Source: Massilia yuzhufengensis
GTDB lineage: Bacteria > Pseudomonadota > Gammaproteobacteria > Burkholderiales > Burkholderiaceae_D
Reading direction: 5' to 3'
NCBI RefSeq assembly: GCF_900112225.1
Contig: NZ_FOLD01000018.1
Span: forward strand, 49,376 to 113,375
Length of the DNA stretch: 64,000 bases
How positions within the stretch are numbered: the stretch's first letter is position 1; every line of letters starts with the position of its first letter. The translations under genes were made by a program, and so were the position numbers. This document shows positions 9,175-19,869 of this stretch, piece by piece. The notes beneath the pieces are model-generated. The model was not told the DNA's origin. It was given only the letters and a program-made list of their open reading frames with translations, and searched no databases.

Positions 9175-10596
9175 ATGACCCGCTTCGCCTTCCGATTCCT
9201 GGCCGCCGTGCTGGCGCTGGCCGCCGCCGCAGCCAGCGCCCATGCCGCCCAGCCGGCCACCGTCCGCGTCGACTATGCCCACAGCGGCAATGCGCTCAAT
9301 GAGCACTACGCGCTGGCGCGCGTCGTCATCGAACCGCTGCCCTGGCCCGGCAACACGGCGCGCCAGCTGGACGCGACCGACCGTGGCCAGAACCGGGTCG
9401 AGGTGGTCGACGCCAAGACCGGAGACCTGCTGTACTCGCGCGGCTTCTCGACCATCTTCGGCGAGTGGCGCACGACCGACGAGGCGAACAAGATCAGCCG
9501 CAGTTTCGAGGAGTCCGTGCGCTTTCCGAAACCAGACCGCCCGGTGCGTGTGCGCATCCTCAAGCGCGACGAGCGCAACGGGTTTTCGGTGGCCTGGAGC
9601 GTGGACGTGGATACCGAGGCGCAGGACGTCGTGAAGCAGCAGCCTGCGCTGCCAGCCAAGCCGATCCCGATCCACGTGAGCGGCCCTTCGCCGGACAAGG
9701 TCGACCTGCTGATCATGGGCGATGGCTACACCGCCGCCGACATGAAGAAGTTCGAGGCGGACGCACGGCGCCTGACCAGGCACCTGTTCACGGTCTCGCC
9801 CTTCCGCGAGCGCGCAAAAGACTTCAATGTGTGGGCGCTGGCTGTGCCTACGGGCGAATCGGGCATCAGCCGCCCCTCCACTGGCGTGCACCACGCGTCG
9901 CCGCTGGGCACGCGCTACGACATCTTTGGCAGCGAGCGCTACGTGCTCACGCTGGACAACCGCGCGCTGCGCGAGATCGCCCAGCATGCGCCGTATGAAT
10001 TCATCGAAATCCTGGTCAATAACGAGACCTATGGCGGTGGCGGCATCTTCGGCCAGTTCAGTACCGCGGCGGCCGGCAACGCGTGGGCCAACTACCTGTT
10101 CGTGCACGAATTCGGCCACCACTTCGCGGGCCTGGCCGACGAGTACTACACCTCGCCGGTGGCCTACGCGGCCGCCAGTACCCGCGTGGAGCCGTGGGAA
10201 CCGAACGTGACCGCGCTGCGCGATGCGGCCAGCATCAAGTGGAAGCGCCACGTGAAGGCCGGCACGCCGTTGCCGACGCCGTGGCCGAAGGCGGAATATG
10301 AAGAAGCCTCGCGCGCCTACCAGAAGAAGCGCGCGGCACTGCGCGCGGCGAATCGTCCGGAATCGGAAATGAACGCGCTGTTCCGCGAAGACCTGCGCGC
10401 CACTGAAGCTTTATTTGCCGGCAAGCCGCACCGCCACGACGTCGGCGCGTTCGAAGGCGCGAACTATGAAGCCAGCGGATACTACCGGCCCACGATGCAG
10501 TGCCTGATGTTCGACCGCAGCGAGGCGTTCTGTCCGGTGTGCCAGGACGGGATCACCGACATCATCGACCTGTATGCGGGGCCAGCTCGACAGTAA
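9175..10596 (+). CDS. Exported M64-family metallopeptidase (IgA-peptidase-like)
   Basis: A 473-residue protein with an N-terminal signal peptide (FLAAVLALAAAAASAHAA). The first part, to about residue 160, is a beta-rich N-terminal domain. The peptidase domain begins at DLLIMGDGYTAADMKKF, which is characteristic of M64. The zinc site is HEFGHHFAGLADEYY at residues 311-325, giving an HExxH pair plus a downstream Asp/Glu ligand. M64 enzymes include the Clostridium ramosum IgA protease, but most environmental members have unknown substrates. Its neighbour upstream is another exported hydrolase. Confidence 0.88.
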   Translation: MTRFAFRFLAAVLALAAAAASAHAAQPATVRVDYAHSGNALNEHYALARVVIEPLPWPGNTARQLDATDRGQNRVEVVDAKTGDLLYSRGFSTIFGEWRTTDEANKISRSFEESVRFPKPDRPVRVRILKRDERNGFSVAWSVDVDTEAQDVVKQQPALPAKPIPIHVSGPSPDKVDLLIMGDGYTAADMKKFEADARRLTRHLFTVSPFRERAKDFNVWALAVPTGESGISRPSTGVHHASPLGTRYDIFGSERYVLTLDNRALREIAQHAPYEFIEILVNNETYGGGGIFGQFSTAAAGNAWANYLFVHEFGHHFAGLADEYYTSPVAYAAASTRVEPWEPNVTALRDAASIKWKRHVKAGTPLPTPWPKAEYEEASRAYQKKRAALRAANRPESEMNALFREDLRATEALFAGKPHRHDVGAFEGANYEASGYYRPTMQCLMFDRSEAFCPVCQDGITDIIDLYAGPARQ

Positions 10597-10739
10597 AGTT
10601 TGCTTACAACTTGGCACGGGTCTAAGTGGGGTGGGTAACAGACCTCGGCCGTGCAGCGGAATATTCTGGAGTCGTTGTCACAGAAAAATTATTTCGCAGA
10701 CGAATCGATCTGCCCCAGACCCACTGAAAGGAAACCATC

Positions 10740-11228
10740 ATGAACAAACTGATCGCCACCCTCATCGCCGGCCTGTTCGCCACCGCCGCCACCGCCCAGA
10801 CCACCACCACCCCGGCCGCCACCAAGGCCGTCGTGAAAGCGGAAGCCGAAGCGACCAAGGACATCACCAAGGCCGAGTCGAAGGAACTGAAGGTCGCCAC
10901 CAAGGCGGACGCGAAAGTGAGCAAGGCCGCGGCCGATGCCAACGAGAAGAAGGTGAAAGCCTACAACAAGGCCGCCGAAACCCAGGCTGAAGCAGCCGCG
11001 AAGGTCGCCAAGGCCGATCCGGAAGACCGCGCGAAAGCCTCCGCCAAGGCCGAAGAAAAGATCGCCGACGCGACCTTGAAGGCGGACAAGAAGATGATCA
11101 AGGCCGACGAGAAGCTGCTCAAGACCCAGGTCGAAGCGGCGGCCGACAAGGCCACCGCTGCAGCCAAGACCGAGCAGGCGCGCGCTGAAGCTACGGCGGA
11201 AGTGCACAAGGCGGCTGCGAAGCACTAA
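10740..11228 (+). CDS. Exported Lys/Ala-rich helical protein
   Basis: A 162-residue protein with a short signal peptide (KLIATLIAGLFATAATAQ). The mature part is almost entirely Ala, Lys, Glu, Asp and Thr with no aromatic cluster. Its heptad-like spacing of charged residues predicts one long helix or coiled coil. The start has a strong ribosome binding site (GAAAGGAAACC) and the gene ends at a good terminator, so it is an independent transcription unit. It resembles the lysine-rich histone-like proteins only in composition; with an export signal it cannot be a nucleoid protein. The function is unknown. Confidence 0.75.
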   Translation: MNKLIATLIAGLFATAATAQTTTTPAATKAVVKAEAEATKDITKAESKELKVATKADAKVSKAAADANEKKVKAYNKAAETQAEAAAKVAKADPEDRAKASAKAEEKIADATLKADKKMIKADEKLLKTQVEAAADKATAAAKTEQARAEATAEVHKAAAKH

Positions 11229-11248
11229 GTTCGTAGTGCTTTGATAGA

Positions 11249-11281
11249 AACGCCGGCCTTTTGGGGTCGGCGTTTTTATTT
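11249..11281 (+). terminator. Rho-independent terminator of the Lys/Ala-rich protein gene
   Basis: Stem AACGCCGGCC / GGTCGGCGTT with one G-T pair, six-base loop, then TTTTTATTTT. Confidence 0.9.
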
Positions 11282-11356
11282 TGCGCTATGTAGTATTCAC
11301 CCAGGTTCGATGCAGGCCGCAACCGTGCGCTCGCACCACGAACGACGAACGAACAA

Positions 11357-11387
11357 ACAAAAAAACGCCGGCGTTCAGCCGGCGTTT
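11357..11387 (-). terminator. Rho-independent terminator of parC
   Basis: On the minus strand the stem is AACGCCGGC / GCCGGCGTT with loop TGAAC, followed by a seven-base T-run interrupted by one G. It lies directly after the parC stop codon. Confidence 0.9.
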
Positions 11388-11391
11388 ACAT

Positions 11392-13737
11392 TCAAGCAGC
11401 CTTCGCCGCTTCCCCCTCCGTCACCCGCATCGCCAGATCCTGCGCCTTCAACTTGGCCGACAGCGGCTTGCCCTTGCGCGCGCGCTTGCCGAAGTGTGGC
11501 TCCAGGCTTGAAGCAAACAGCTCCACCGTGCGTGGCTTGGAGCCGGCCCAGGTGCCGATGACGTTGACGCCCTTCTGGGTGATCGGCTGCGCCGCCAGCA
11601 GGGTTTCCTTCGGCTCCAGCTCCATCAGGATCACGCCGCGGCCGCCATTGGTCAGCACCTTCATCTCGTCCATGCCGAACACCAGCACGCGTCCCTTTTC
11701 GGACAGGCAGGCGATCGCGCCGGTATTGTCCAGCACGATCCGCGGCGGCAGCGGCACGGCGCCGTCGTCGAGGGTGATGAAGGACTTGCCGCCCTTGAGG
11801 CGGCTGACCATGTCGCCGGCCTTGGCGATGAAGCCGAAGCCGTTCGACGATGCCAGCAGCAGGCGGGTGTCCGGGTTGCCGGCGAAGTAGTGCAGGATCC
11901 GCACGCCGCCCGACAAGTCGAGCAGGGTGGTGATCGGCACGCCGTCGCCGCGCGCGCCGGGCAGCGCGGCCACCGGCACCGAGAAGGCCTTGCCGTTGCT
12001 GCCGATGCCGATCAGGGAATCGACGGTGCGGCACTCGAAGGCGTTTTGCAGCGAGTCGCCGGCCTTGAAGGTGAACTGCGCCGGGTCGTGGCCGATGCCG
12101 GTGCGCGCGCGCACCCAGCCTTTTTCGGACACGATCACCGTCACCGGCTCGTCGATGACCTTCTGTTCGGCCACGGCGCGCTCGGCTTCCTCGATCACGG
12201 TGCGGCGCTCGTCGCCGTATTGTTTCGCGTCGGCTTCGATCTCGCGGATGATCAGGCGCTTCATGGTCGACGGGTTTTCCAGGATGTCCTCGAGCTTTTC
12301 CTTCTCCGAACGCAGCTCGGCCAGCTCCTGCTGGATCTTGATCGCCTCCAGGCGCGCCAGCTGGCGCAGGCGGATCTCGAGGATGTCCTCGGCCTGGCGC
12401 TCGGACAGGCGGAATTCCTCGATCAGCGCGGCTTTCGGCTCGTCCGAATTGCGGATGATCGCGATCACCTTGTCGATGTTCAGCAGGACCGTCTCGCGGC
12501 CTTCCAGGATGTGGATGCGGTCGTTGACCTTGCCCAGCTTGAATTCGGTCCGGCGCCGCACCGTCACGAAGCGGAAGTCGACCCACTCCTGCAGGATGTC
12601 GGTCAGGCCCTTCTGGCGCGGACGGCCATCGCCGCCGATCATCACCAGGTTGATCGGGTTCGAGGTCTCGAGCGAGGTATTAGCCAGCAACATCAGCGCG
12701 AATTCGCCCTTGTCCTGGTTTTTCGATTTCGGCTCGAACACCAGGCGCACCGCCGCTTCGCGGCCGGATTCGTCGCGCATCTTGTCGAGCGCGAAACCGA
12801 AGGACTGCTTCAGCGCCAGCTGCTCGGGCAGCAGGGCCTTCTTGCCGGCCTTGACCTTCGGGTTGGTGATCTCTTCGATCTCTTCCTGCACGCGCTGGGA
12901 CGAGGTGCCCGGCGGCAGTTCGGTGACCACCAGCTGCCACTGGCCACGCGCCAGGTCTTCGATGATCCAGCGTGCCCGCACCTTCATCGAGCCGCGGCCG
13001 GTCGCATACATGTCGGCGATGGTCGAGGCCGGGGTGATGATCTGGCCGCCGCCCGGGAAGTCCGGGCCCGGGATCATGGCCATCAGCTCGGCGTGCGACA
13101 TCTTCGGGTTGCGGATCAGCGCTACCGTAGCAGCCGCCACTTCGCGCAGGTTGTGCGACGGGATCTCGGTGGCCATGCCGACCGCGATGCCCGAGGCGCC
13201 ATTGAGCAGCACCATCGGCAGGCGCGCCGGCAGCTGGCGCGGTTCGGTGGTGGAACCGTCGTAGTTCGGCTGGAAGTCCACCGTGCCCATGTCGAGTTCA
13301 TCGAGCAGCAGGCGCGACACCGGTGTCAGGCGCGCTTCGGTGTAGCGCATCGCCGCGGCGCCGTCGCCGTCGCGCGAGCCGAAGTTACCCTGGCCGTCGA
13401 TCAGCGGGTAGCGCAGCGAAAAGTCCTGCGCCATGCGCACCAGCGCGTCGTAGACCGACTGGTCGCCGTGCGGGTGGAGTTTACCCAGCACGTCGCCGAC
13501 CACGGTGGCCGACTTGCGCGGCTTGGCGGTATGGCCCAGTCCCAGCTCGTGCATCGAGTACATGATGCGGCGCTGGACCGGCTTCTGGCCGTCGGCCACG
13601 TCCGGCAGCGCGCGGCCCTTGACCACTGAGACGGCGTAGTCCAGGTAGGCGCGCTCGGCGAAGGTGGAAAGGGTGAGCGTCTCGATGTCGTCGGTGGGCT
13701 CGTGTTGTTGTTCGAAGAGGCTTGCTTGCGTCGTCAT
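11392..13737 (-). CDS. parC: DNA topoisomerase IV subunit A
   Basis: Cleaves and rejoins DNA within the ParC2-ParE2 heterotetramer that decatenates replicated chromosomes. The 781 residues match ParC and are shorter than GyrA. The catalytic tyrosine is Y132 in MRYTEARL. The C-terminal part from about residue 500 forms the beta-pinwheel repeats. It contains motifs such as [20 protein letters not shown] and GRGVILMEL, but no complete GyrA box, as expected for ParC. At the position of the quinolone-critical serine the protein has glutamine ([11 protein letters not shown]93), followed by D97. parE lies 141 bases upstream on the same strand, with two family A palindromes between them. Confidence 0.94.
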   Translation of the reverse strand: MTTQASLFEQQHEPTDDIETLTLSTFAERAYLDYAVSVVKGRALPDVADGQKPVQRRIMYSMHELGLGHTAKPRKSATVVGDVLGKLHPHGDQSVYDALVRMAQDFSLRYPLIDGQGNFGSRDGDGAAAMRYTEARLTPVSRLLLDELDMGTVDFQPNYDGSTTEPRQLPARLPMVLLNGASGIAVGMATEIPSHNLREVAAATVALIRNPKMSHAELMAMIPGPDFPGGGQIITPASTIADMYATGRGSMKVRARWIIEDLARGQWQLVVTELPPGTSSQRVQEEIEEITNPKVKAGKKALLPEQLALKQSFGFALDKMRDESGREAAVRLVFEPKSKNQDKGEFALMLLANTSLETSNPINLVMIGGDGRPRQKGLTDILQEWVDFRFVTVRRRTEFKLGKVNDRIHILEGRETVLLNIDKVIAIIRNSDEPKAALIEEFRLSERQAEDILEIRLRQLARLEAIKIQQELAELRSEKEKLEDILENPSTMKRLIIREIEADAKQYGDERRTVIEEAERAVAEQKVIDEPVTVIVSEKGWVRARTGIGHDPAQFTFKAGDSLQNAFECRTVDSLIGIGSNGKAFSVPVAALPGARGDGVPITTLLDLSGGVRILHYFAGNPDTRLLLASSNGFGFIAKAGDMVSRLKGGKSFITLDDGAVPLPPRIVLDNTGAIACLSEKGRVLVFGMDEMKVLTNGGRGVILMELEPKETLLAAQPITQKGVNVIGTWAGSKPRTVELFASSLEPHFGKRARKGKPLSAKLKAQDLAMRVTEGEAAKAA

Positions 13738-13782
13738 GATTGTGTGTTCGGTTCTTTGCGGGGGACTGTGGCTGCGCTACGA

Positions 13783-13867
13783 ACTTGGATTCCGGCCTGC
13801 GCCGGAACGACGGTGTTAACGCCGCTGGCCCAAAGACCGTCGTCCCGGCGCAGGCCGGGACCCAAGT
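13783..13867. repeat. Extragenic palindromic repeat, family A, inverted pair between parE and parC
   Basis: Reverse copy ACTTGGA, stem TTCCGGC / GCCGGAA, ACGACGG (13783-13813), and forward copy CCGTCGT, stem CCCGGC / GCCGGG, ACCCAAGT (13836-13867). The two flank a short spacer, as in a BIME. Confidence 0.85.
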
Positions 13868-13878
13868 GGCCCTAAACC

Positions 13879-15876
<1,998 letters not shown>

Positions 15877-16030
15877 GCTGATTTTCTTAAATTCAATGCT
15901 TGCGCATTCTATCTTGTCAGGCGGAAAAATTTGGCATTTTTGGAAAATGCCAAACGTGCTTGTTAGTCCGCACCCTTGTGCTAGATTAAGACGATCGACC
16001 CGGATTTGTTATGGAAAGGCTGGAAAAGCG

Positions 16031-16882
16031 ATGCACGCACCCAGATATCCGTTCACCGTCCGCCTGGTCGGGTTCGCACCGGCTGAATGCGTACAGCTCG
16101 GAAGCCTGCTCGCGCAAGCCCCCCGTACGGGGCCGTCGTATTTTTGCCTGCACGACGACAGTTTGCAAGAGCCCGACCTGTATCTTGCCGACGGTGGCAA
16201 CCCCGCTGCGCTGGCGCGGCTGGCTTGCCTGCCCGCCGGTACGCTGCAGCCGATTCTGCTGATCGGCGGCGATGGCGCCAGCACCCGCCGCACGCTACCG
16301 CGCCCGGTCGATGCCGCTCGCCTCTACCATGCCCTGGCCGACCTGCTCGACGAACGGGTGCAGGCACTGGCGGCACAGGCAGCGCGCGGCGAGCGATGTT
16401 GCCCGGAGCGGCGACGAAGGCCCAGGCTGGGGCCCGATACCGAAGCCCCGGCCCATTACCAGCGCATGCGGCAGGGACCGCCGGACGGCGCCGTGCTGAT
16501 CATCGACAAGGGCGGCGCCTTCCGCGACCACGTGGCGCGCGTGGTCGATACCCGGCTCGCCGCCAGCCCCCGGCCCGGCTTCAGCCGCCCGGTGGAATGG
16601 ACCGACAGCACACGCGCCGCCGTGCGCCTGTGCGACGAAACGCCGGTTTCCCTCGTGATGATCAATACCTGCGCCATCGGCGTCGAATCGTACAGCTTGA
16701 GCAGCGCCATCAAATCGCAGGAGGGCGCGAGCCGCACCGCCGTGCTCTTCCTGGTCGGGCAATCCTTTAAATACGACAGCCTGCGCGCCCGCGATGCAGG
16801 GGTACGCGGCCTGCTCGACAAGCCTGTGGCCGACCGCCACCTGGTGGCGACCTTCCAGAAGCTGCTGGCCCTGCCCACCTGA
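16031..16882 (+). CDS. Protein with two degenerate receiver-like domains
   Basis: I take the start at 16031 (MHAPRYPFTVRLVGF), preceded by GGAAAAGCG, which gives 283 residues. The upstream extension to 15866 overlaps parE and is not protein-like. Residues 8-110 and 153-281 each show the alternating strand-helix pattern of a CheY-like receiver. In the second half VLIIDKGG starts the first strand, VSLVMINTCA places N212 where the phospho-acceptor aspartate should be, and LLDKPV keeps the Lys-Pro pair. The first half has PDLYLADGG and LPRPVDAARLY, with Arg in place of Lys. There is no DNA-binding or enzyme domain. It is probably a protein-interaction module that is not phosphorylated; this is inference. 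Confidence 0.6.
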   Translation: MHAPRYPFTVRLVGFAPAECVQLGSLLAQAPRTGPSYFCLHDDSLQEPDLYLADGGNPAALARLACLPAGTLQPILLIGGDGASTRRTLPRPVDAARLYHALADLLDERVQALAAQAARGERCCPERRRRPRLGPDTEAPAHYQRMRQGPPDGAVLIIDKGGAFRDHVARVVDTRLAASPRPGFSRPVEWTDSTRAAVRLCDETPVSLVMINTCAIGVESYSLSSAIKSQEGASRTAVLFLVGQSFKYDSLRARDAGVRGLLDKPVADRHLVATFQKLLALPT

Positions 16883-16888
16883 AAACCA

Positions 16889-16904
16889 CTGTACTTGCAT
16901 ACAG
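16889..16904. promoter_or_regulatory. Putative LexA (SOS) box
   Basis: CTGT ACTTGCAT ACAG, with flanks extending the symmetry to ACTGTA / TACAGTA-type ends. It matches 15 of 20 positions of the E. coli consensus. It lies seven bases after the previous stop codon and 128 bases before the amidotransferase start. A bare CTGT-N8-ACAG is expected by chance less than once in a window this size, so the site is plausible but unproven. Confidence 0.5.
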
Positions 16905-17031
16905 TATTAACCGAAATCGGAAATTCTGCAAGGCGCCTTTGTGCGCCGTTGCTGTTGTGTGGCAGCAGCACAGCCCCCCACACCGCCACATCGTGCGCGG
17001 TCGTCGCCGCAGCCCGGCTATATTGGTAGGC

Positions 17032-18030
17032 ATGGCAGAAGACGATCAAAAACCCCCCGAGGAAGTCCCCGGCCCCCCGGTCGAAACGCGTCCCGAAGCC
17101 CCGGTGCGGGTTCCGGATCGCCGCGCCACGCGTGGCCAGTCCGCGCGCGGGCCGCGCTACCAGCGCGATGGCGACACGCCGCTGGCGCTGGCCGGACGGG
17201 TCCTGAGTTCGCGCTGGCGCGCACTACGCGATCGTTTCAATCGCGACTTCATGAACCGTACGCTCCACATCGGGGTGTCGGCGCGCATTTTCCATCCTGA
17301 AGCGGGCGCCAAGGGCCTGCTCAGCAAGAATCTCCAGTACCTCGAAGAATCGATCGCCCAATGGGTGATGTCGCGCGACGTGCTGGTCTTCATGATCCCC
17401 ACGGTGAATACCAACGGGCTTCTGCACCCCAGCAACATCACCCTGCGCCATTACGCGCGCCACCTCGACGGGCTGGTGCTGCAGGGTGGGGCGGACGTGG
17501 CCCCGCAAACCTATTCCGAATCGCCCACCCGCCCGGAATGGAGCGGCGACCGCGCGCGCGACCTGTATGAACTCGAGCTGCTGCACGAATTCGTCGATGC
17601 CGGCAAGCCGGTGCTGGGGGTGTGCCGTGGCTGCCAGCTGATCAATGTCGCGTTCGGCGGTACGCTGTACCAGGATGTGGCCACCAACGTGCCCGAGGCA
17701 CTGGCCCACGTGCACGACCTGTACGACGCCCATCGCCATGCGATCCGCTTCCCGCCCGGTTCGTCGCTAGGCAAGATGTTTGGCCATGCCGGGCGGCCGA
17801 TCGTGAATTCGATCCACCACCAGGCCGTCAAGGAACTGGGACGCGATATCCGGGTCGAGGCCTACTCGGATCCCGACGGCATCGTGGAAGCGATCCGCTA
17901 CGAGCGCGCCGACTTCGTGATGGGGCTGCAATGGCATCCGGAATTCCACCGCGCCGGCGGCGTCGAGCTGCTCGACTGCACGCCGGTGCTGGATGAATTC
18001 CTGCGGGCGGCCCGGGAAACGCGGCTGTAA
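17032..18030 (+). CDS. Class I glutamine amidotransferase, gamma-glutamyl-GABA hydrolase-like (PuuD family)
   Basis: A 332-residue protein. Residues 78-325 are a peptidase C26 / GATase1 domain. The nucleophile elbow is LGVCRGCQL with C198, and the His-Glu pair is in LQWHPEF near the C-terminus. The motif DGLVLQGGADVAP is typical of PuuD-like hydrolases that release glutamate from gamma-glutamyl amides. The first 75 residues are a charged, proline-rich extension not found in PuuD. An alternative start at 17251 (MNRTLHIGVSARIF) would remove it. The extension, if translated, may be an interaction tail. A LexA-like box lies upstream. Confidence 0.85.
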   Translation: MAEDDQKPPEEVPGPPVETRPEAPVRVPDRRATRGQSARGPRYQRDGDTPLALAGRVLSSRWRALRDRFNRDFMNRTLHIGVSARIFHPEAGAKGLLSKNLQYLEESIAQWVMSRDVLVFMIPTVNTNGLLHPSNITLRHYARHLDGLVLQGGADVAPQTYSESPTRPEWSGDRARDLYELELLHEFVDAGKPVLGVCRGCQLINVAFGGTLYQDVATNVPEALAHVHDLYDAHRHAIRFPPGSSLGKMFGHAGRPIVNSIHHQAVKELGRDIRVEAYSDPDGIVEAIRYERADFVMGLQWHPEFHRAGGVELLDCTPVLDEFLRAARETRL

Positions 18031-18082
18031 CTTGTCCTTCATCGAAAACGCTTGCTTTCGGCAATCGGCCAGTCAATAATGA

Positions 18083-18099
18083 ATGAGAATCATTCTCAT
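18083..18099. promoter_or_regulatory. Fur box
   Basis: ATGAGAAT C ATTCTCAT is a perfect 8-1-8 palindrome and matches the core of the Fur consensus (GAGAATCATTCTC type). It sits 34 bases before the start codon of the next gene, where bound Fur would cover the promoter. Confidence 0.8.
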
Positions 18100-18132
18100 C
18101 CAACTGCTTGACTGTCCGTAAGGAGGGCGTGC

Positions 18133-18468
18133 GTGAACATTCCTTTTGCAGACCCGGCGATGACGCCGCAAGAACCGCGCAGCCAGGACGTGCTGCTGGT
18201 GGCGTCCCTGCTGCACCTGATGTCCCACTACACCGCGCGCGGCGACGGCGAACAGCCGTGCGTCAAGCTGGCCTCGGTGATCGAACGCCACTTGTGCGCG
18301 CTGTCGCGATTGCCGGATATCGATCCGGTGCTGCGGGCGACCTGCGAGCAACTGGCGGATCGCTGGGCGGGGCTGGTGGATGAACAGCTGCCCAGGCCGC
18401 AGGTGAAGCAGCCGCTGCTGGCGAGGTTCATGAAGGGGGCGTGGAGTGGGAAGGCGGTGGTGGCGTAA
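18133..18468 (+). CDS. Small protein of unknown function, probably iron-regulated
   Basis: A 111-residue protein with a GTG start at 18133 behind a very strong ribosome binding site (TAAGGAGG, 18119-18126). It has no signal peptide or membrane segment and is predicted mainly helical. The central part SQDVLLVASLLHLMSHYT and VKLASVIERHLCALSRL looks like two amphipathic helices. It has two further cysteines, which could but need not bind metal. I do not recognise the family. The perfect Fur box just upstream implies expression under iron limitation. No TonB receptor, heme or siderophore gene is adjacent, so it stands alone in its regulon context. Confidence 0.7.
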   Translation: MNIPFADPAMTPQEPRSQDVLLVASLLHLMSHYTARGDGEQPCVKLASVIERHLCALSRLPDIDPVLRATCEQLADRWAGLVDEQLPRPQVKQPLLARFMKGAWSGKAVVA

Positions 18469-18524
18469 CAAAGGTTTTCCGATGCGCGAGAGCCGCTGCA
18501 GTTTTTTTCATTGTTATCCTTAAA

Positions 18525-18690
18525 ACCGTCGTTCCCGCGCAGGCGGGAACCCAAGTTCGTAGCGTGCCACTCACGCAAAACTTGGGCACCGGCCTTCGCC
18601 GGTGCGACGGTTTTGAGTGATGTGGTACAAGCGGGCGCTGCAGGGTGTTCGCGTAAATTAGGCTCCCGCCTGCGCGGGAGCGACGGGGTT
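18525..18690. repeat. Extragenic palindromic repeats, family A, three copies
   Basis: Forward copy with stem GTTCCCGC / GCGGGAAC (18525-18558), reverse copy with stem GCACCGGC / GCCGGTGC (18577-18614) and reverse copy with stem GCTCCCGC / GCGGGAGC (18659-18690). The three stems differ but each remains fully paired. They fill the gap between convergent genes. Confidence 0.85.
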
Positions 18691-18726
18691 TGCTGTCGTG
18701 GCCGCTATCACGTTCCCCTACAACGC

Positions 18727-19869
18727 TCACCCCCGCTGCCACCGCATCCGCCGCTCCCCCCTGAACCGCTGTATCGCCGCATGCACCATCCCCTCGACGC
18801 TGCCTTCGCGCTCGAACACCCCACGCAACTGCGCCGCATCGCTCCCCGCACGCGCCGCCGCCGCCAGATGCTGCAGCGCCTCCACGCTCCCCAGCGCCTC
18901 CGCATGCGGCATCATCTTCTCGAGCGTCGCCAGGATATCCTCGCGCATCCCCACGTTCTCGTAGGTCTTCGGATGCGTGAGCGAGCCTTCCAGTCCGAAG
19001 CGGCAGGCCTGGAAGCGGTTGTAGTTGTAGACGAGATAGTCATCCTCGACGGGCGGTTCTTCCGCGCGCGTGAGCAGGTAGCGGCACAGCGCCTGCAAAT
19101 ACGCCGCCAGCGCCGCTGCCCGTTCCACCGTGAGCGGTGTGTCGCACACGCGCAGTTCGATGGTGCCGTATTCGGGCTTGGGCCGCAGGTCCCAGTAAAA
19201 ATCCTTCATGCTCTTGATGATGTTGGTGCGTTCCATCTTGGCGAAGTAGACCTCGGTGAACTCCTGCCAGGTAAGGACGAACGGCGCGCGCCCGCTCATC
19301 GGGAAGGCGAATACCGAGTTGAGCCGCGCCGAATCGAAGCCGGAGTCGATCCCCTGCACGAAAGGCGAGGAAGCCGAGAGCGCGATGAAGTGCGGCAAGT
19401 AGCGGTTCAGGGCGTGCAGCAGATAGAGCGCATCGTCGCCGTTGGCGCAGCCGATGTGGACGTGCTGGCCGAAGACCGTGAACTGCTTGGCCAGGTAGCC
19501 GTACAGCTGCGACAGGTATTCGTAGCGCGGCTTAGCTGAAATTTTCTGTTCCGACCAGTGCTGGAACGGATGGGTGCCGCCGCCCGCGATGCCGATGTTG
19601 AGCATGTCGCTGGCGGCCACCAGCGCGTCGCGGATCTCGCGCAGTTCCGCCAGCAGCGGCGCCCAGGACGTGTGCACGCTCGAGTTAATCTCGATCATGC
19701 TCTCGGTGATCTCCGGCGTCACATTGCCGGGGAAGGGCTTGCGCTTCAACAGGTGCATCAGGTCGGGGCTGGCCGCGGTCAGGTCGAAGTCCGACAGGCT
19801 GACCAGCTGCAGTTCCAGCTCGACCCCGAAGGTGAGCGGCTGCGATGGGGTAAACGCGTCAAGCGGCAT
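18727..19869 (-). CDS. YbdK-like carboxylate-amine ligase (glutamate-cysteine ligase type 2 family)
   Basis: A 380-residue ATP-grasp-independent GCS2-family enzyme that joins glutamate to an amine; in E. coli YbdK the activity on cysteine is weak. Conserved segments are [11 protein letters not shown] at the N-terminus, the glutamate-rich [11 protein letters not shown], the metal-binding GQHVHIGC and the C-terminal [13 protein letters not shown]. The gene start overlaps the end of the antiporter gene by 11 bases, so translation is probably coupled. A glutathione-type product with a Kef-like antiporter would make sense because glutathione adducts gate KefB/KefC, but this link is inference. Confidence 0.9.
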   Translation of the reverse strand: MPLDAFTPSQPLTFGVELELQLVSLSDFDLTAASPDLMHLLKRKPFPGNVTPEITESMIEINSSVHTSWAPLLAELREIRDALVAASDMLNIGIAGGGTHPFQHWSEQKISAKPRYEYLSQLYGYLAKQFTVFGQHVHIGCANGDDALYLLHALNRYLPHFIALSASSPFVQGIDSGFDSARLNSVFAFPMSGRAPFVLTWQEFTEVYFAKMERTNIIKSMKDFYWDLRPKPEYGTIELRVCDTPLTVERAAALAAYLQALCRYLLTRAEEPPVEDDYLVYNYNRFQACRFGLEGSLTHPKTYENVGMREDILATLEKMMPHAEALGSVEALQHLAAAARAGSDAAQLRGVFEREGSVEGMVHAAIQRFRGERRMRWQRG

